A stretch of 64,000 nucleotides of DNA from Rubrivivax sp. (GTDB lineage: Bacteria > Pseudomonadota > Gammaproteobacteria > Burkholderiales > Burkholderiaceae_C): positions 171,290 through 235,289 of the forward strand of contig JAIXSE010000006.1 of NCBI GenBank assembly GCA_027484825.1. Direction: 5' to 3'. A model generated the notes under the pieces. It did not search any database. It saw only the letters and a program-made list of their open reading frames with translations, and was not told the origin of the DNA. Every line of letters begins with the position of its first letter. The first letter of the stretch is position 1. This document shows positions 53,795-62,446 of this stretch, in pieces. The position numbers and the translations under genes are program-made.

Positions 53795-54689
53795 CGGTGT
53801 CTGGGGAATGGCGTCGACGGCGGTCTCTCCGGAGAGGGGCGAGAACTTGGAACCAGACATAAAGACCCAGAATGAGCGCGCCAAGCGCAAACCATTGAAA
53901 CGCGTAACCGTAGTGCTTGTTCACGTCCACGGCCGGAGCGGGCCAGTGACGCAGCAGCCCGTCGGCGCTGGGGCTGGATGCTTCGGGGGAAGCGGTTTCC
54001 AGCAGCACCAGGGGCAGCAGCCGCACGCCGGTTTCGTCCTGAAAGGCGGGCAGTTCCACATTCTGCCGGATCGGCTCTGACCTCACTGGCGTCCCCAGTT
54101 CGAAGGCACGGGAGGGCGCCCGAGAAATTTGTCCCTCGATCTGCACATCGCCCTGCGGCAGCACGAGTGCGGGGAGTTGCTCGCGCTGCGCGGCATTGCG
54201 GGGCACCCAGCCCCGCTGCACCAGCACCGACGCCTGGCGCCCCTTCAACTGAAACGGCGTCAGCACAAAAAACCCAGCCCGCCCGTCCATGGGCCGATTG
54301 TCGAGAAACACGGTGTGGGCCGGCTGCCGGTCCCACTGCCCCACCAACTGCGCCCGCCGATACATCAGGGCTTCAGGCGCGACCTCATCGGCATTGGGCA
54401 GATCCTCATTGGACAGGGCTGGCTGCTGCGCGCGCTGTTCCAGCGCTTGCTGAAGCGCGATTTTCTGAGCGGCCCGATCCAACTGCCAGCGCCCGAGACT
54501 GATGGCCACCCCGACCCCGACCAGCGCCGCGAGGGCGACGACCAGGCGCCGCCCGCCGAGCCGCCCTTGCTGCTGCCGTTGCTGCTGCTGCCCTTGCTGC
54601 TGCCCCAGATGGCGATCTCCATGACGATCGGCATCACGATCTCCATCGCGATCCGCGGGGCCTTCATGGGCTTCAGTCACGCGCGGCAT
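53784..54689 (-). CDS. SURF1 family cytochrome oxidase assembly protein
   Basis: The 301-residue protein has two TM helices, one near residue 50 (LVVALAALVGVGVAISLG) and one near the C-terminus (FQWFALGALILGLYVWF), with the SURF1 periplasmic domain between (LGRWQLDRAAQKIAL, VFLDNRPMDGRAGFFVLTPF, VDVNKHYGYAFQW). SURF1 helps insert heme A into subunit I. An unusual N-terminal cytoplasmic extension (residues 12-45) is rich in Asp/Arg/His and then Gln, and comes from short tandem DNA repeats (54558-54660). The true start could be nearer the TM, but no other candidate is clearly better. Confidence 0.88.
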   Translation of the reverse strand: MPRVTEAHEGPADRDGDRDADRHGDRHLGQQQGQQQQRQQQGRLGGRRLVVALAALVGVGVAISLGRWQLDRAAQKIALQQALEQRAQQPALSNEDLPNADEVAPEALMYRRAQLVGQWDRQPAHTVFLDNRPMDGRAGFFVLTPFQLKGRQASVLVQRGWVPRNAAQREQLPALVLPQGDVQIEGQISRAPSRAFELGTPVRSEPIRQNVELPAFQDETGVRLLPLVLLETASPEASSPSADGLLRHWPAPAVDVNKHYGYAFQWFALGALILGLYVWFQVLAPLRRDRRRRHSPDTDAA

Positions 54690-54754
54690 CCGTGATGGGG
54701 AGGCGGTCTTTCCCGAGGGAGGGAAATGGGGCCTGGGTGGAATAATGGCTCATC

Positions 54755-54964
54755 ATGAAGATCATTGTGACCCTGGCCTTCCTTGGTATTTTGGGCGCCT
54801 TGTTCAGTGCCGGCATCTTGATGCTACGGCGGCACAAGGGCCGTGCCAGCATGGCCAATGCCTTGGCGGTGCGGGTGGGCATCAGCGTTGCGCTGTTCCT
54901 GTTCATTCTCTTCAGCGCGTGGATGGGCTGGATCCATCCCACCGGCATCACCTTCACCCGCTAG
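54755..54964 (+). CDS. DUF2909 twin-transmembrane protein
   Basis: The 69-residue protein has two hydrophobic helices (residues 2-23 and 42-59) joined by a basic loop (RRHKGRASMANALAVR), the twin-TM pattern of DUF2909. It is a regular companion of cytochrome oxidase genes in beta-proteobacteria, of unknown function. It is transcribed opposite to SURF1. The downstream 226 bases to the ctaE stop hold no gene; see the repeats at 54989 and 55067. Confidence 0.85.
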   Translation: MKIIVTLAFLGILGALFSAGILMLRRHKGRASMANALAVRVGISVALFLFILFSAWMGWIHPTGITFTR

Positions 54965-54988
54965 GCGCGCTCACGGCGCCCCAACCCT

Positions 54989-55005
54989 GCACACCGCAGG
55001 TGTGC
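54989..55005. repeat. Intergenic hairpin 1 (GCACACC stem)
   Basis: GCACACC-GCA-GGTGTGC is a perfect 7-bp hairpin just after DUF2909. Its near twin is at 55067-55084; both are followed by GC-rich purine/pyrimidine blocks. This looks like a dispersed intergenic repeat rather than a T-tailed terminator. Confidence 0.6.
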
Positions 55006-55066
55006 CGGCGCTCCCAACACCGCGCCAGTCGCCCCAGACCTTGGTCTCTCACCAGCCGCTCCCTCT

Positions 55067-55084
55067 GCACACCCCAAGGTGTGC
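55067..55084. repeat. Intergenic hairpin 2 (GCACACC stem)
   Basis: GCACACC-CCAA-GGTGTGC repeats the stem of the first hairpin. The following 100 bases are strongly GC-rich with runs of C and G (CCCCCTGGGGGG at about 55156-55167) up to the ctaE stop. Confidence 0.6.
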
Positions 55085-55190
55085 GAAGGCGCGCGCAGCG
55101 CCGCCTCCCCTCCAGCGGAGCCCGCGGAACTGGCTCCGCCAGGCCGCTGGGCTCGCCCCCTGGGGGGCCGCCGTCAGGCGGTAGGGGGGG

Positions 55191-56072
55191 TCAAAACCAA
55201 TAGATGATGATGTAGAGGCCCAGCCAGACCACGTCCACGAAGTGCCAGTACCAGGCGGCGCCTTCGAATCCAAAGTGCCGATCCGGCGTGAAGTGCCCCT
55301 TCATCAGCCGCAGCGTGATGAACAGCAGCATCAGCATGCCCACGAACACATGGAAGCCGTGGAAGCCCGTCAGCATGAAGAAGGTCGAGCCATACACGCC
55401 CGACGTCAGCTTCAGATTCAGCTCATGGTAGGCATGCACATACTCATAGGCCTGGAAGCCCAAAAAGGTCAGGCCCAGCAGCACGGTGATCCACATGAAG
55501 GCAATCGCCCGGGCGCGGTGATTGGCGATCAGCGCATGATGCGCCACCGTCAACGTCACACCGGAAGTCAGCAGCAGCGCCGTGTTGATGGTCGGAATCG
55601 GCCAGGGCCCCATCACCTGGAAGGGTTCCACCGTGCCCGCCGGTGACCCGGTCGCCCCCGGCGCCACGCTCGGCCACACGCCCTGGAAACTCGGCCACAG
55701 CAGCGAGTTGTCCAGGCTGCCCAGCGTCGGCACCGCATACCCACGCGACCAGAACAGCGCACCAAAGAAGGCGGCGAAGAACATCACCTCCGAGAAGATG
55801 AACCAGCCCATGCTCCAGCGGAAGCTGGCATCGATGCGGTCGCTGTAGAGCCCGCCTTCGCTTTCATGGATGGCGTCGCCGAACCACTGCTTCAGCACAA
55901 AGGCCCACCACAGCAGCCCGAACAGCAGCGACCAGGCGCCCCAGTCATGGCCATTGATCCACTGACCCGCACCCAGGATCACCCAGAACAGGCCAAAGGC
56001 GGCCATGGCCGGATGGCGGGAAGGTCCTGGCACAAAGTAATAAGGGGTCTTGCCGTGAGTCGTTGCCGACAT
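55191..56072 (-). CDS. ctaE: Cytochrome c oxidase subunit III
   Basis: The 293-residue membrane protein starts MSATTHGKTPYYFVPGPS and has seven TM helices. FIFSEVMFFAAFFGALFWSRG, HHALIANHRARAIAF, AYEYVHAYHELN and the C-terminal WHFVDVVWLGLYIIIY are subunit III signatures. It stabilises proton uptake of the aa3 oxidase. It ends the structural gene series (ctaC, ctaD, ctaG, DUF2970, ctaE). The frame extends upstream to 56324, which is not conserved. Confidence 0.96.
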   Translation of the reverse strand: MSATTHGKTPYYFVPGPSRHPAMAAFGLFWVILGAGQWINGHDWGAWSLLFGLLWWAFVLKQWFGDAIHESEGGLYSDRIDASFRWSMGWFIFSEVMFFAAFFGALFWSRGYAVPTLGSLDNSLLWPSFQGVWPSVAPGATGSPAGTVEPFQVMGPWPIPTINTALLLTSGVTLTVAHHALIANHRARAIAFMWITVLLGLTFLGFQAYEYVHAYHELNLKLTSGVYGSTFFMLTGFHGFHVFVGMLMLLFITLRLMKGHFTPDRHFGFEGAAWYWHFVDVVWLGLYIIIYWF

Positions 56073-56158
56073 ACCTTGTTCTCCTCGAATGCTTGCGATC
56101 TCGTCGATTCCGGTACTGCGTTCTCTGTCTCTTGCACGGGGTGAGGCGGCGTGCGGCC

Positions 56159-56407
56159 TCAGGTGCCCGCCACGCCGCTGCCCACCACCCAGTTCACCAG
56201 CAGCAGCAATCCCACCACGAACAGCACCGCGGCCAGCACACCGGCCACGACCACATGCAGCGGATTGAGCTGCGACACATCCTTGTCGTACTCCGAGCCC
56301 TTGCGGATGCCGAAGAACGACCACATCACCGCCCGCAAGCTGCCCCAGAAGGAGCCGCTGCGTTGCAGGGCCTGCTTGAAATCATCACCCGGACGCGGAG
56401 CGGTCAT
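56159..56407 (-). CDS. DUF2970 family membrane protein
   Basis: The 82-residue protein has one C-terminal TM helix (VVVAGVLAAVLFVVGLLLLV) and the conserved N-terminal segment SFWGSLRAVMWSFFGIRKGSEYDKD typical of DUF2970, a family that always accompanies cytochrome oxidase genes. It overlaps ctaG by ATGA, so it is co-translated. Its role is unknown. Confidence 0.9.
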   Translation of the reverse strand: MTAPRPGDDFKQALQRSGSFWGSLRAVMWSFFGIRKGSEYDKDVSQLNPLHVVVAGVLAAVLFVVGLLLLVNWVVGSGVAGT

Positions 56408-57072
56408 GAACGCGGCTCCAGCGTGGCCGGTGCCACGACCGGCACTGGCACTGGCGTCGTCGCTTGCACCGGCGTCGGCAAGGCCTGGGCCTGCACCTTG
56501 GCGTCAGAGCCGCCCTTGCCCGGGATCTCAAAGAAGGTGTAGCTCAGGGTGATGGTCTTCACATCCTTGGGCAGCTTCGGGTCGATCACGAAGACCACCG
56601 GCCACACCTTCTGCTCGCCAGGCTGCAGGGTGTATTCATTGAAGCAGAAGCACTCCAGCTTGTTGAAGTAGGGCGTGGCCTGCTTGGGCGCGTAGCTGGG
56701 GATGGCTTGCGCGGCCATCACCCGGTCCTGCACATTCTGGAAGGTGTACATCACCGTGGTCAGCTCACCGGGATGCACATCCATGTGGCGGACCGCCGGT
56801 TTGAAATCCCAGGGGCCCCGGGCATTGGTGTCGAACTCCACGCTGATGCGGCGGCTGTAATCGACCTGCGTGTTGCGCAGGTCTTCCTTCTTCACCGCAT
56901 GCTGGCGCTCACCCAGGGCCAGCACATTGATGCCCAGCGCCGTGCACACCGCCCGGTAAATGGGGACCAGGGCATAACCGAAGCCCGCCATCATGACCAC
57001 CACCACCAGCAGCTTGCCGGTCATGCGCAGGTTGTCCCTGCGGATCCAGGCGGCCAGCGGTCGGCGGTCCAT
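56404..57072 (-). CDS. ctaG: Cytochrome c oxidase assembly protein CtaG/Cox11
   Basis: The 222-residue protein has one N-terminal TM helix (LLVVVVMMAGFGYALVPIYR) and a periplasmic domain with the copper-binding cysteine motif LECFCFNEYTLQPGE, followed by PVVFVIDPKLPKDVKTITLSYTF. Cox11 delivers copper to the CuB site of subunit I. The C-terminal 30 residues are Ala/Pro/Thr/Val-rich and not conserved. It overlaps DUF2970 by four bases. Confidence 0.95.
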   Translation of the reverse strand: MDRRPLAAWIRRDNLRMTGKLLVVVVMMAGFGYALVPIYRAVCTALGINVLALGERQHAVKKEDLRNTQVDYSRRISVEFDTNARGPWDFKPAVRHMDVHPGELTTVMYTFQNVQDRVMAAQAIPSYAPKQATPYFNKLECFCFNEYTLQPGEQKVWPVVFVIDPKLPKDVKTITLSYTFFEIPGKGGSDAKVQAQALPTPVQATTPVPVPVVAPATLEPRS

Positions 57073-57084
57073 GGCGTCGGGTCC

Positions 57085-57201
57085 TCAGCGTCCCAGCCAG
57101 ATGATCTTGGCCACGAAGCCCAGACCGAACACCAGCGCGACGCTCAGCAGCACCAGCGCCAGCTTCAGGTTGCTCTTCTTCTGATCGTCGCGGAGGGTCA
57201 T
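57085..57201 (-). CDS. Cytochrome oxidase small assembly protein, 38 aa
   Basis: A 38-codon ORF begins with ATG (cat ending at 57201), seven bases after the ctaD stop, and encodes a charged N-terminus (MTLRDDQKKSN) and one hydrophobic helix (LALVLLSVALVFGLGFVA) ending IIWLGR. This is the small protein found between ctaD and ctaG in many beta-proteobacteria. It lies in the oxidase operon, 12 bases before ctaG. Too short for routine ORF calling, it is supported by position and TM pattern. Confidence 0.75.
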   Translation of the reverse strand: MTLRDDQKKSNLKLALVLLSVALVFGLGFVAKIIWLGR

Positions 57202-57208
57202 GTCAGTG

Positions 57209-58855
57209 TCAGCTCACGATGCGGGTGGCCGTCACGTCCAGCTTGGGCGGGTTTTCGAAGGTGTGGAAGGGGGCCGGCGAGGGCACTTCCCATTCCAGGC
57301 CTTCGGCGGCTTCCCAGGGCTTCTGCGGGGCCTTGGCGCCCTTGCCGCGCATCATCGGAATGACCACGAACACAAAGAAGTAGACCTGCATCAGGCCGAA
57401 GCCGAACGCACCGATGGAGGCCAGCATGTTGAAGTCGGCGAACTGCATGGGGTAGTCGGCATAACGACGGGGCATGCCAGCCAGACCCAGGAAGTGCATC
57501 GGGAAGAAGGTGACGTTGAAGAAAATCAGCGAGCCCCAGAAGTGGATCTTGCCGCGGGTCTCCGAATACATCACGCCGGTCCACTTCGGACCCCAGTAGT
57601 AGACGCCAGCAAACAGCGCATACAGGGAGCCGGCCACCAGCACGTAGTGAAAGTGGGCCACCACGTAATAGGTGTCCTGGATCTGGATGTCGATCGGGGC
57701 GACGGCGCAGATCAGGCCGGTGAAGCCGCCCATGGTGAACACGAAGATGAAGCCCACGGCCCACAGCATCGGGGTTTCGAAGGTCATCGAGCCGCGCCAC
57801 ATGGTGGCCAGCCAGTTGAAGATCTTCACGCCGGTCGGCACCGCGATCAGCATGGTGGCGTACATGAAGAACAGCTGCCCGGTCACCGGCATGCCGGTGG
57901 CAAACATGTGGTGGGCCCACACAATGAAGGACAGGATGGCGATGGAGGCCGTGGCATACACCATCGAGGCATAGCCGAACAGGCGCTTGCGGGCGAAGGC
58001 CGGCACGATCTGGCTGATGATGCCGAAGGCCGGCAAGATCATGATGTAGACCTCGGGGTGACCGAAGAACCAGAAGATGTGCTGGTACATCACCGGGTCG
58101 CCGCCGCCGGCCGGGTTGAAGAAGGACGTGCCGAAGTGGCGGTCCGTCAGCGTCATCGTGATGGCGCCAGCCAGCACGGGCATGACCGCGATCAGCAGGT
58201 AGGCCGTGATCAGCCAGGTCCAGGCGAACATCGGCATCTTCATCAGCGTCATGCCAGGGGCGCGCATGTTGAGGATGGTCACGATGATGTTGATCGAGCC
58301 CATGATGGAACTCGCGCCGAGGATGTGCATGGCAAAGATGCCGGCATCCATCGACGGGCCCATCTGCAGCGTCAGCGGCGCATACAGCGTCCAGCCGGCC
58401 GCAGGCGCGCCGCCGGGCATGAAGAAGCTGCTGACCAGCATGATGGCCGCGGGGATCATCAGCCAGAAGCTGAAGTTGTTCATCCGCGCGAAGGCCATGT
58501 CGCTGGCACCGATCTGCAGCGGGATCATCCAGTTCGCGAAGCCCACGAAGGCCGGCATGATGGCCCCGAACACCATGATCAGACCGTGCATGGTCGTGAA
58601 CTGGTTGAAGAGCTCGGGATTGAAGAACTGCAGACCGGGCTTGAACAGCTCGGCGCGGATGCACAGGGCCAGGATGCCGCCGACCATCAGCATCGTGAAG
58701 CTGAACAGCAGATACAGCGTGCCGATGTCTTTGTGGTTGGTCGCGAACACCCAGCGGCGCCAGCCGGTGGGGGCGTGATGGTCGTGGTGGTCGTCGTGGG
58801 CGTGGTCGCCAGCGTGGCCACCGTGAACGCCGTGGGGGGGAAGCACTGCACTCAT
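57209..58855 (-). CDS. ctaD: Cytochrome c oxidase subunit I
   Basis: The 548-residue subunit I has twelve TM helices and carries heme a, and the heme a3-CuB centre: [10 protein letters not shown] (CuB His and cross-linked Tyr region) and [11 protein letters not shown] (heme a3/heme a ligands), with [13 protein letters not shown] and VYYWGPKW. A His-rich, Gly-rich N-terminus (residues 5-30, containing [15 protein letters not shown]) may bind metal. It follows ctaC by 28 bases. The proton channel residues cannot be judged here, but the overall length is normal for an A-type oxidase. Confidence 0.97.
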   Translation of the reverse strand: MSAVLPPHGVHGGHAGDHAHDDHHDHHAPTGWRRWVFATNHKDIGTLYLLFSFTMLMVGGILALCIRAELFKPGLQFFNPELFNQFTTMHGLIMVFGAIMPAFVGFANWMIPLQIGASDMAFARMNNFSFWLMIPAAIMLVSSFFMPGGAPAAGWTLYAPLTLQMGPSMDAGIFAMHILGASSIMGSINIIVTILNMRAPGMTLMKMPMFAWTWLITAYLLIAVMPVLAGAITMTLTDRHFGTSFFNPAGGGDPVMYQHIFWFFGHPEVYIMILPAFGIISQIVPAFARKRLFGYASMVYATASIAILSFIVWAHHMFATGMPVTGQLFFMYATMLIAVPTGVKIFNWLATMWRGSMTFETPMLWAVGFIFVFTMGGFTGLICAVAPIDIQIQDTYYVVAHFHYVLVAGSLYALFAGVYYWGPKWTGVMYSETRGKIHFWGSLIFFNVTFFPMHFLGLAGMPRRYADYPMQFADFNMLASIGAFGFGLMQVYFFVFVVIPMMRGKGAKAPQKPWEAAEGLEWEVPSPAPFHTFENPPKLDVTATRIVS

Positions 58856-58883
58856 GGGATTACCTCTAGTTCGGCGTTCGCGA

Positions 58884-60068
58884 TTACTTGCGGGCGGCGA
58901 CGATTTCGGCCGGCTGCACGGTCTGGCCGGTCTTGTTGGACCAGCTGTTCTTCGTGTACGTGATGACGGCGGCGATGTCGGTGTCGCTCAGCTGCTTCCA
59001 GGCGGGCATGCCCTTGTCCATGCGGCCATTGAGCAGGATCTGGATCTGCTCGGCGTGGTTGTCGGACAGCACCAGCGCCGAGGCGTCCAGCGCCTTGATC
59101 GGGCCGGCGCCCTTGCCATCAGCCTTGTGGCAGACCGCGCAGTTGGCGGCATAGACCTTCTCGCCGCGAGCCACCAGGGCCGCCTGCTCCCAGACCTTGC
59201 TCGGATCGTCCGCCTTGGCCGCCATTTCCTTCTTCTTGCCTTCGACCCACTTGGTGTAGTCCTCGGCGGACACCACCTTCACGTGGATGGGCATGTAGGC
59301 GTGTTCCTTGCCGCACAGTTCGGCGCACTGGCCGTAGTAGTCGCCCACCTTCTCGGCCTTGAACCAGGTGTCCCGCACGAAGCCGGGGATGGCGTCCTGC
59401 TTGACGCCGAAGGCCGGCACCATCCAGGCGTGGATCACGTCGTTGGCGGTGGTGATGATGCGGACCTTCTTGTCCACCGGCACCACGAGGGGGTTGTCGA
59501 CCTTGAGCAGGTAGTTGTCCACCGGCTCGGGCGTGCCGCTGTTGGAGGCTTCGCGCTGGGCGGTGTCGAGCGTGGCCAGGAAGCCGATGCCTTCGCCCTC
59601 GCCCTTGAGGTAGTCGTAGCCCCATTTCCACTGGTAGCCGGTGGCCTTGATGGTCACATCGGCGTTGGTGGTGTCCTTCATCGCGACGACCACCTTGGTG
59701 GCCGGCAGCGCCATGCCGATGACGATGAGGAAAGGCACGACGGTCCAGGCGATCTCGACGGCCACGCTCTCGTGGAAGTTGGCCGACACCGCACCCTTGG
59801 ATTTGCGGTGCTTGAAGATCGAATAGAACATCACGCCGAACACCGCCACGAAGATCACGAGGCAGACGATCAGCATGAAGTTGTGCAACCACATCTGATC
59901 GCGGGCGATGGTGGTCACCGGCTCATGCAGATTGATCTGATTGACGCCGGGGCCGCCTTTGAGGTCGTTCACCGCCAGGGCTGGGCCCGCTGCCAGGACC
60001 GCCGCCGCCGCGGCCCAACGGCCCAAGGCGCTTGAGGCGCTCTGCACTCGTGCGTTCATCATCGTCAT
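58884..60068 (-). CDS. ctaC: Cytochrome c oxidase subunit II with fused cytochrome c domain
   Basis: The 394-residue protein has a signal peptide ([19 protein letters not shown]), two TM helices (about 60-85 and 105-130), the CuA domain with [12 protein letters not shown], and a C-terminal class I cytochrome c domain with heme site CAVCHK and the methionine ligand in [11 protein letters not shown]. The fused cytochrome c is the caa3-type arrangement, though subunit I is aa3-like. First gene of the operon; the 175 bases upstream must hold its promoter, but no clear -35/-10 pair is visible. Three adjacent ATGs are possible starts. Confidence 0.96.
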   Translation of the reverse strand: MTMMNARVQSASSALGRWAAAAAVLAAGPALAVNDLKGGPGVNQINLHEPVTTIARDQMWLHNFMLIVCLVIFVAVFGVMFYSIFKHRKSKGAVSANFHESVAVEIAWTVVPFLIVIGMALPATKVVVAMKDTTNADVTIKATGYQWKWGYDYLKGEGEGIGFLATLDTAQREASNSGTPEPVDNYLLKVDNPLVVPVDKKVRIITTANDVIHAWMVPAFGVKQDAIPGFVRDTWFKAEKVGDYYGQCAELCGKEHAYMPIHVKVVSAEDYTKWVEGKKKEMAAKADDPSKVWEQAALVARGEKVYAANCAVCHKADGKGAGPIKALDASALVLSDNHAEQIQILLNGRMDKGMPAWKQLSDTDIAAVITYTKNSWSNKTGQTVQPAEIVAARK

Positions 60069-60243
60069 GGTTGTCACTTGGTTCTTTGAAAAGCGGGGCT
60101 TGCAACCTGGCCTGCCGGCCCGATCTACACCGCCGGTTCCGGGTGTCGCCGGGGGTCGAACAGGGCTTTTCACTCTGTCCTTCATGCGGCGCGAGAGTTT
60201 AGCCCACGAGCATGCATGCGCGCCTGCAGCGGGCCCCGGGGAA

Positions 60244-61167
60244 TCACCCACCCGACCGCCCTTGGCGCAGCGAGGCGCGCATCGCATCGACCGAGACAAC
60301 TGTCTCCGCCGCGACAGCCAGGCGGGGTGCCGCCTTGAAAGCGTGACCGAATACCAGTTCCACGGTCATGGCGAGCCGTCCCTGGCCATCGCGAAGGGTG
60401 TCGAGCTCCACCAGCAACCTGCGCCGCCAGTCGCGCCCACGCAACCCTGTGAATCGCATCGGCGCCACATTGCCGCCCAGGGCCCGCAGGTCGGCGAGCA
60501 AGGCCTCCGCGCTCGCCCACGTCAGCCGGATGCGCTCCTGGTCCATGACGGGGTCTGCAAAACCCGCTTTCAGCACCAGGTCGCCCACATCGTGCATGTC
60601 CCACCAGTCCGGCGCGGGCCGGCCCCAGCCGTTGCGGCTGTAGAGAGGACGCAGTTCCACGAAGCTGTCGGGCCCAAGGCACGAGAACATCACGAAGCCG
60701 CCCACCGCCAGGCTGGCCTGCCACTGGTTCAGCAGCCCGGGGAGGTCGGCTGCAGCGTGCAGGGCCATGTTGGACCAAACGAGCTCCACCGCCGGGCGGG
60801 CCGGCAGGCTGTCGAGCTGCCCCGACCCGCCGCCGCGCAGCTTGCGCCACCAGCCCGGTGCGCGCGCCACCGCGGCCCGCGCGGCCAGCACCGGGTCGGC
60901 TTCATGCCACAGCCGTTCGGCTGCAGGGTAGGCCTGGCGCAGCGGCTCAGCACTGGCGCCCAGCAGTGGGGACGTGTCCAGCACGCGAGCCGGCTGCAGC
61001 TTGATGTAGGCGAGCCGTTCGGCCATGCGGCCTGCCACCTCGGCGTGCAGCCAGGGCGCCGCGTCGGCGCGCGCCAGGCGGCGGGCGTGATGGCGCAGGG
61101 CCGCCGGGTCGAGGTCCTGGGGTCGGGGCCCCTTGTTTGAAGTAGGGGTCGGTACCGGCTCGCTCAT
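60244..61167 (-). CDS. BioC-like SAM-dependent methyltransferase, degenerate motif I
   Basis: The 307-residue protein has a methyltransferase layout (RRLARADAAPWLHAEVAGRM, SNMALHAAADLPGLLNQW, GGFVMFSCLGPDSF, MHDVGDLVLKAGFADPVMD) resembling BioC, the enzyme that masks malonyl-CoA in biotin synthesis. The SAM-binding motif I, normally DLGCGxG, reads VLDTSPLLGAS here, so activity is uncertain. It is divergent from comF across 23 bases, a common arrangement in this order, where such genes are often annotated simply as methyltransferases. The start ATG ending at 61167 follows a non-conserved 20-codon extension. Confidence 0.8.
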   Translation of the reverse strand: MSEPVPTPTSNKGPRPQDLDPAALRHHARRLARADAAPWLHAEVAGRMAERLAYIKLQPARVLDTSPLLGASAEPLRQAYPAAERLWHEADPVLAARAAVARAPGWWRKLRGGGSGQLDSLPARPAVELVWSNMALHAAADLPGLLNQWQASLAVGGFVMFSCLGPDSFVELRPLYSRNGWGRPAPDWWDMHDVGDLVLKAGFADPVMDQERIRLTWASAEALLADLRALGGNVAPMRFTGLRGRDWRRRLLVELDTLRDGQGRLAMTVELVFGHAFKAAPRLAVAAETVVSVDAMRASLRQGRSGG

Positions 61168-61190
61168 GGGTGGGTCAGTATATTGAGACG

Positions 61191-61946
61191 ATGCCCGACC
61201 GTGCCTTGCCGGCCGACAAGCCCGCACTGATCGAGAAAGTGCTCATGCGCTGCGCTGGCCAGTGCGCAGTCTGCCGCGCATGGAGCCACCAGACCATCTG
61301 CGGCAGTTGCATCGCCCTGTACGCCCGGCCACGGCCCCGCTGCTGGACCTGCAGCGCCCTGCTGCCGGCCGAACGCCTCGGTCACGCGCAACCGCAGTGC
61401 GGGCGCTGCCTGCGCGAACCGCCACCCCTGGACCGCACCGTGGCGGCGCTGGACTACGCCTTCCCTTGGGACGGGCTGCTTCAGCACTTCAAGTACCACC
61501 AGGCACTGGACCTGCGCGAGAGCCTGCTCGAACGCCTGAACACGGCGCTCAATGCCGCCGAGGTGGATGCCCCGGACTGGCTGCTGCCGGTGCCGGTGTC
61601 CGCCGAGCGATTGCGCGAGCGAGGCTACAACCAGTCCTACGAGCTCGCACGCGCCCTGGCCCGCCGGCGCGGCTTGCGCTGCGAGCCTGAACTGCTGCTG
61701 CGGGTGCGGCACAACGAGCGCCAGGCAGGGCTGGACCTGGCGGCGCGGGCGGCCAACGTGCGCGGCGTGTTCGCCGTCGACCCGTTGCGCGCGGGCCGGC
61801 TGCGAGGCACGACCGTGGCCCTGCTGGACGACGTGATGACCAGCGGCGCCACGCTGTACGAGCTGGCTGGCGTGCTGCTGCAGGCGGGCGTGATGAGCGT
61901 GCAGGCCTGGGTCATCGCGCGCACACCGGAGCCGGGTGACGGCTAG
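61191..61946 (+). CDS. comF: ComF family phosphoribosyltransferase-like protein
   Basis: The 251-residue protein has a double zinc ribbon (CAVCRAW, CGSC, CWTC, CGRC, about residues 27-79) and a C-terminal phosphoribosyltransferase fold with PRPP motif VALLDDVMTSGATLYE. ComF proteins support DNA uptake in naturally competent bacteria; the biochemical activity is not settled. It starts with ATG at 61191 (a GTG at 61170 is in frame). trmL follows by 29 bases. Confidence 0.88.
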   Translation: MPDRALPADKPALIEKVLMRCAGQCAVCRAWSHQTICGSCIALYARPRPRCWTCSALLPAERLGHAQPQCGRCLREPPPLDRTVAALDYAFPWDGLLQHFKYHQALDLRESLLERLNTALNAAEVDAPDWLLPVPVSAERLRERGYNQSYELARALARRRGLRCEPELLLRVRHNERQAGLDLAARAANVRGVFAVDPLRAGRLRGTTVALLDDVMTSGATLYELAGVLLQAGVMSVQAWVIARTPEPGDG

Positions 61947-61975
61947 CCCCGTCGTGCGGCGGATACTCTCGCCCC

Positions 61976-62446
61976 ATGTTCCACATCGTCCTCGTTCAAC
62001 CGGAGATCCCGCCCAACACGGGCAACGTCATCCGGCTGGCGGCCAACACGGGGTGCAGCCTGCACCTGATCGAGCCGCTCGGCTTCTCCATGGAAGACCG
62101 CCTGCTGCAGCGAGCCGGTCTGGACTATCACGAGTACGCTCGCGTGCAGCGCCATGCCGACTGGGCCACGTTCCTGGCCAACGAGACGCCCGACCCGGCC
62201 CGGCTCTTCGCCTTCACCACACGGGGCAGCCAGCCCTTCGGCACCATGGCCTGGCAGCCGGGCGACTGGCTCGTGTTCGGCAGCGAGACGGCCGGCCTGG
62301 CACCCGCGCTGCGAGACAGCTTCCCCACCTCACAGCGCGTGCGCCTGCCCATGCGTGAGGGGCAGCGCAGCCTCAACCTCAGCAACAGCGTGGCCGTGGC
62401 GGTGTTCGAGGCCTGGCGGCAGAACGGCTACGCGGGCGGCGCGTGA
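61976..62446 (+). CDS. trmL: tRNA (cytidine(34)-2'-O)-methyltransferase TrmL
   Basis: The 156-residue SPOUT methyltransferase methylates the wobble nucleotide ribose of leucine tRNAs. The knot motifs are FGSETAGLAPALRDSF and LPMREGQRSLNLSNSVAVAV, and the N-terminus (FHIVLVQPEIPPNTGNVIRL) is diagnostic. Length is normal. It ends exactly at the base before the convergent gpsA stop. Confidence 0.96.
   Translation: MFHIVLVQPEIPPNTGNVIRLAANTGCSLHLIEPLGFSMEDRLLQRAGLDYHEYARVQRHADWATFLANETPDPARLFAFTTRGSQPFGTMAWQPGDWLVFGSETAGLAPALRDSFPTSQRVRLPMREGQRSLNLSNSVAVAVFEAWRQNGYAGGA

Noticed and set aside
54755..55203. A 152-codon frame overlapping DUF2909 in another frame
   Set aside because: No conserved content; the 69-aa twin-TM protein in the other frame is the recognised family.
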